From NCBI GenBank assembly GCA_903643055.1, contig CAHJWV010000767.1, forward strand, positions 1 to 5,417: a stretch of DNA of 5,417 bases, read 5' to 3'. The notes beneath the pieces were generated by a model. That model did not search any database, was not told the DNA's origin, and saw only the letters and a list, made by a program, of their open reading frames with translations. This stretch comes from Burkholderiales bacterium (GTDB taxonomy: Bacteria > Pseudomonadota > Gammaproteobacteria > Burkholderiales > Burkholderiaceae). The position numbers and the translations under genes were made by a program. Shown here piece after piece: positions 5,404 to 5,417 of the stretch. Within the stretch, counting starts at the first letter, position 1, and every line of letters begins with the position of its first letter.

Positions 5404-5417
5404 CACCACCACCACCA
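5404..5417. repeat. Short CAC trinucleotide repeat at the window edge
   Basis: The plus strand ends in CACCACCACCACCA. On the minus strand one frame reads four valines and continues VVVVFVVV, which could be the hydrophobic core of a signal peptide for the broken gene downstream. It is in a different frame from the ATG at 5386 (one base short). It may equally be low-complexity sequence at a contig end. Confidence 0.4.

Overview
The window is GC-rich DNA with a proteobacterial look. A betaproteobacterium of the Burkholderiales is my best guess. The grounds are a LysR-type regulator, a lipoprotein start with a twin-glycine/Asp linker, a polar-flagellum-type sigma-28 promoter and a small flagellar rod-like protein. 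The taxonomic call is an inference; no rRNA or other marker gene is present.

Layout, left to right. Bases 1-524 (+) hold the C-terminal part of a LysR-type regulator, which needs a frameshift near base 395 to be read through to its natural end. Bases 525-1112 carry no convincing gene: an AT-rich island with a T-N11-A dyad (566-626), then a run of strong hairpins (898-1004), some mutually exclusive, then a short tandem repeat close to the next start. Bases 1113-3959 (+) encode the main gene, a 948-residue secreted lipoprotein glycoside hydrolase of family GH2 with two C-terminal AbfB (CBM42-type) beta-trefoil modules. A GNRA-looped intrinsic terminator with eight T follows at 4019-4048.

On the minus strand, 4118-4417 encodes a 99-residue FlgB/FlgC-like mini rod protein. 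Just upstream of it lies a near-ideal sigma-28 (FliA) promoter, TCAAGTCG-N11-GCCGATAA (4436-4462). Further upstream on the same strand, 4519 to about 5386 holds a broken gene for a probable exported protein of unrecognised function. It is disrupted by a one-base excess in a G7 tract and by an in-frame TGA.

The two halves converge on the terminator and look functionally unrelated. The left half is carbohydrate scavenging: a surface GH2 enzyme probably acting on arabinose-decorated plant polysaccharide, perhaps once controlled by the adjacent LysR gene. The right half contains a late flagellar gene. Both window ends carry frame-disrupted genes while the two central genes are intact, so real gene decay and sequencing or assembly indels near a contig end both remain possible. 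I found no CRISPR array, tRNA, rRNA, insertion sequence or obviously new defence system. The most distinctive items are the sigma-28-driven mini rod protein, the uneven decay of the two AbfB modules, and the hairpin-rich leader of the GH2 gene.
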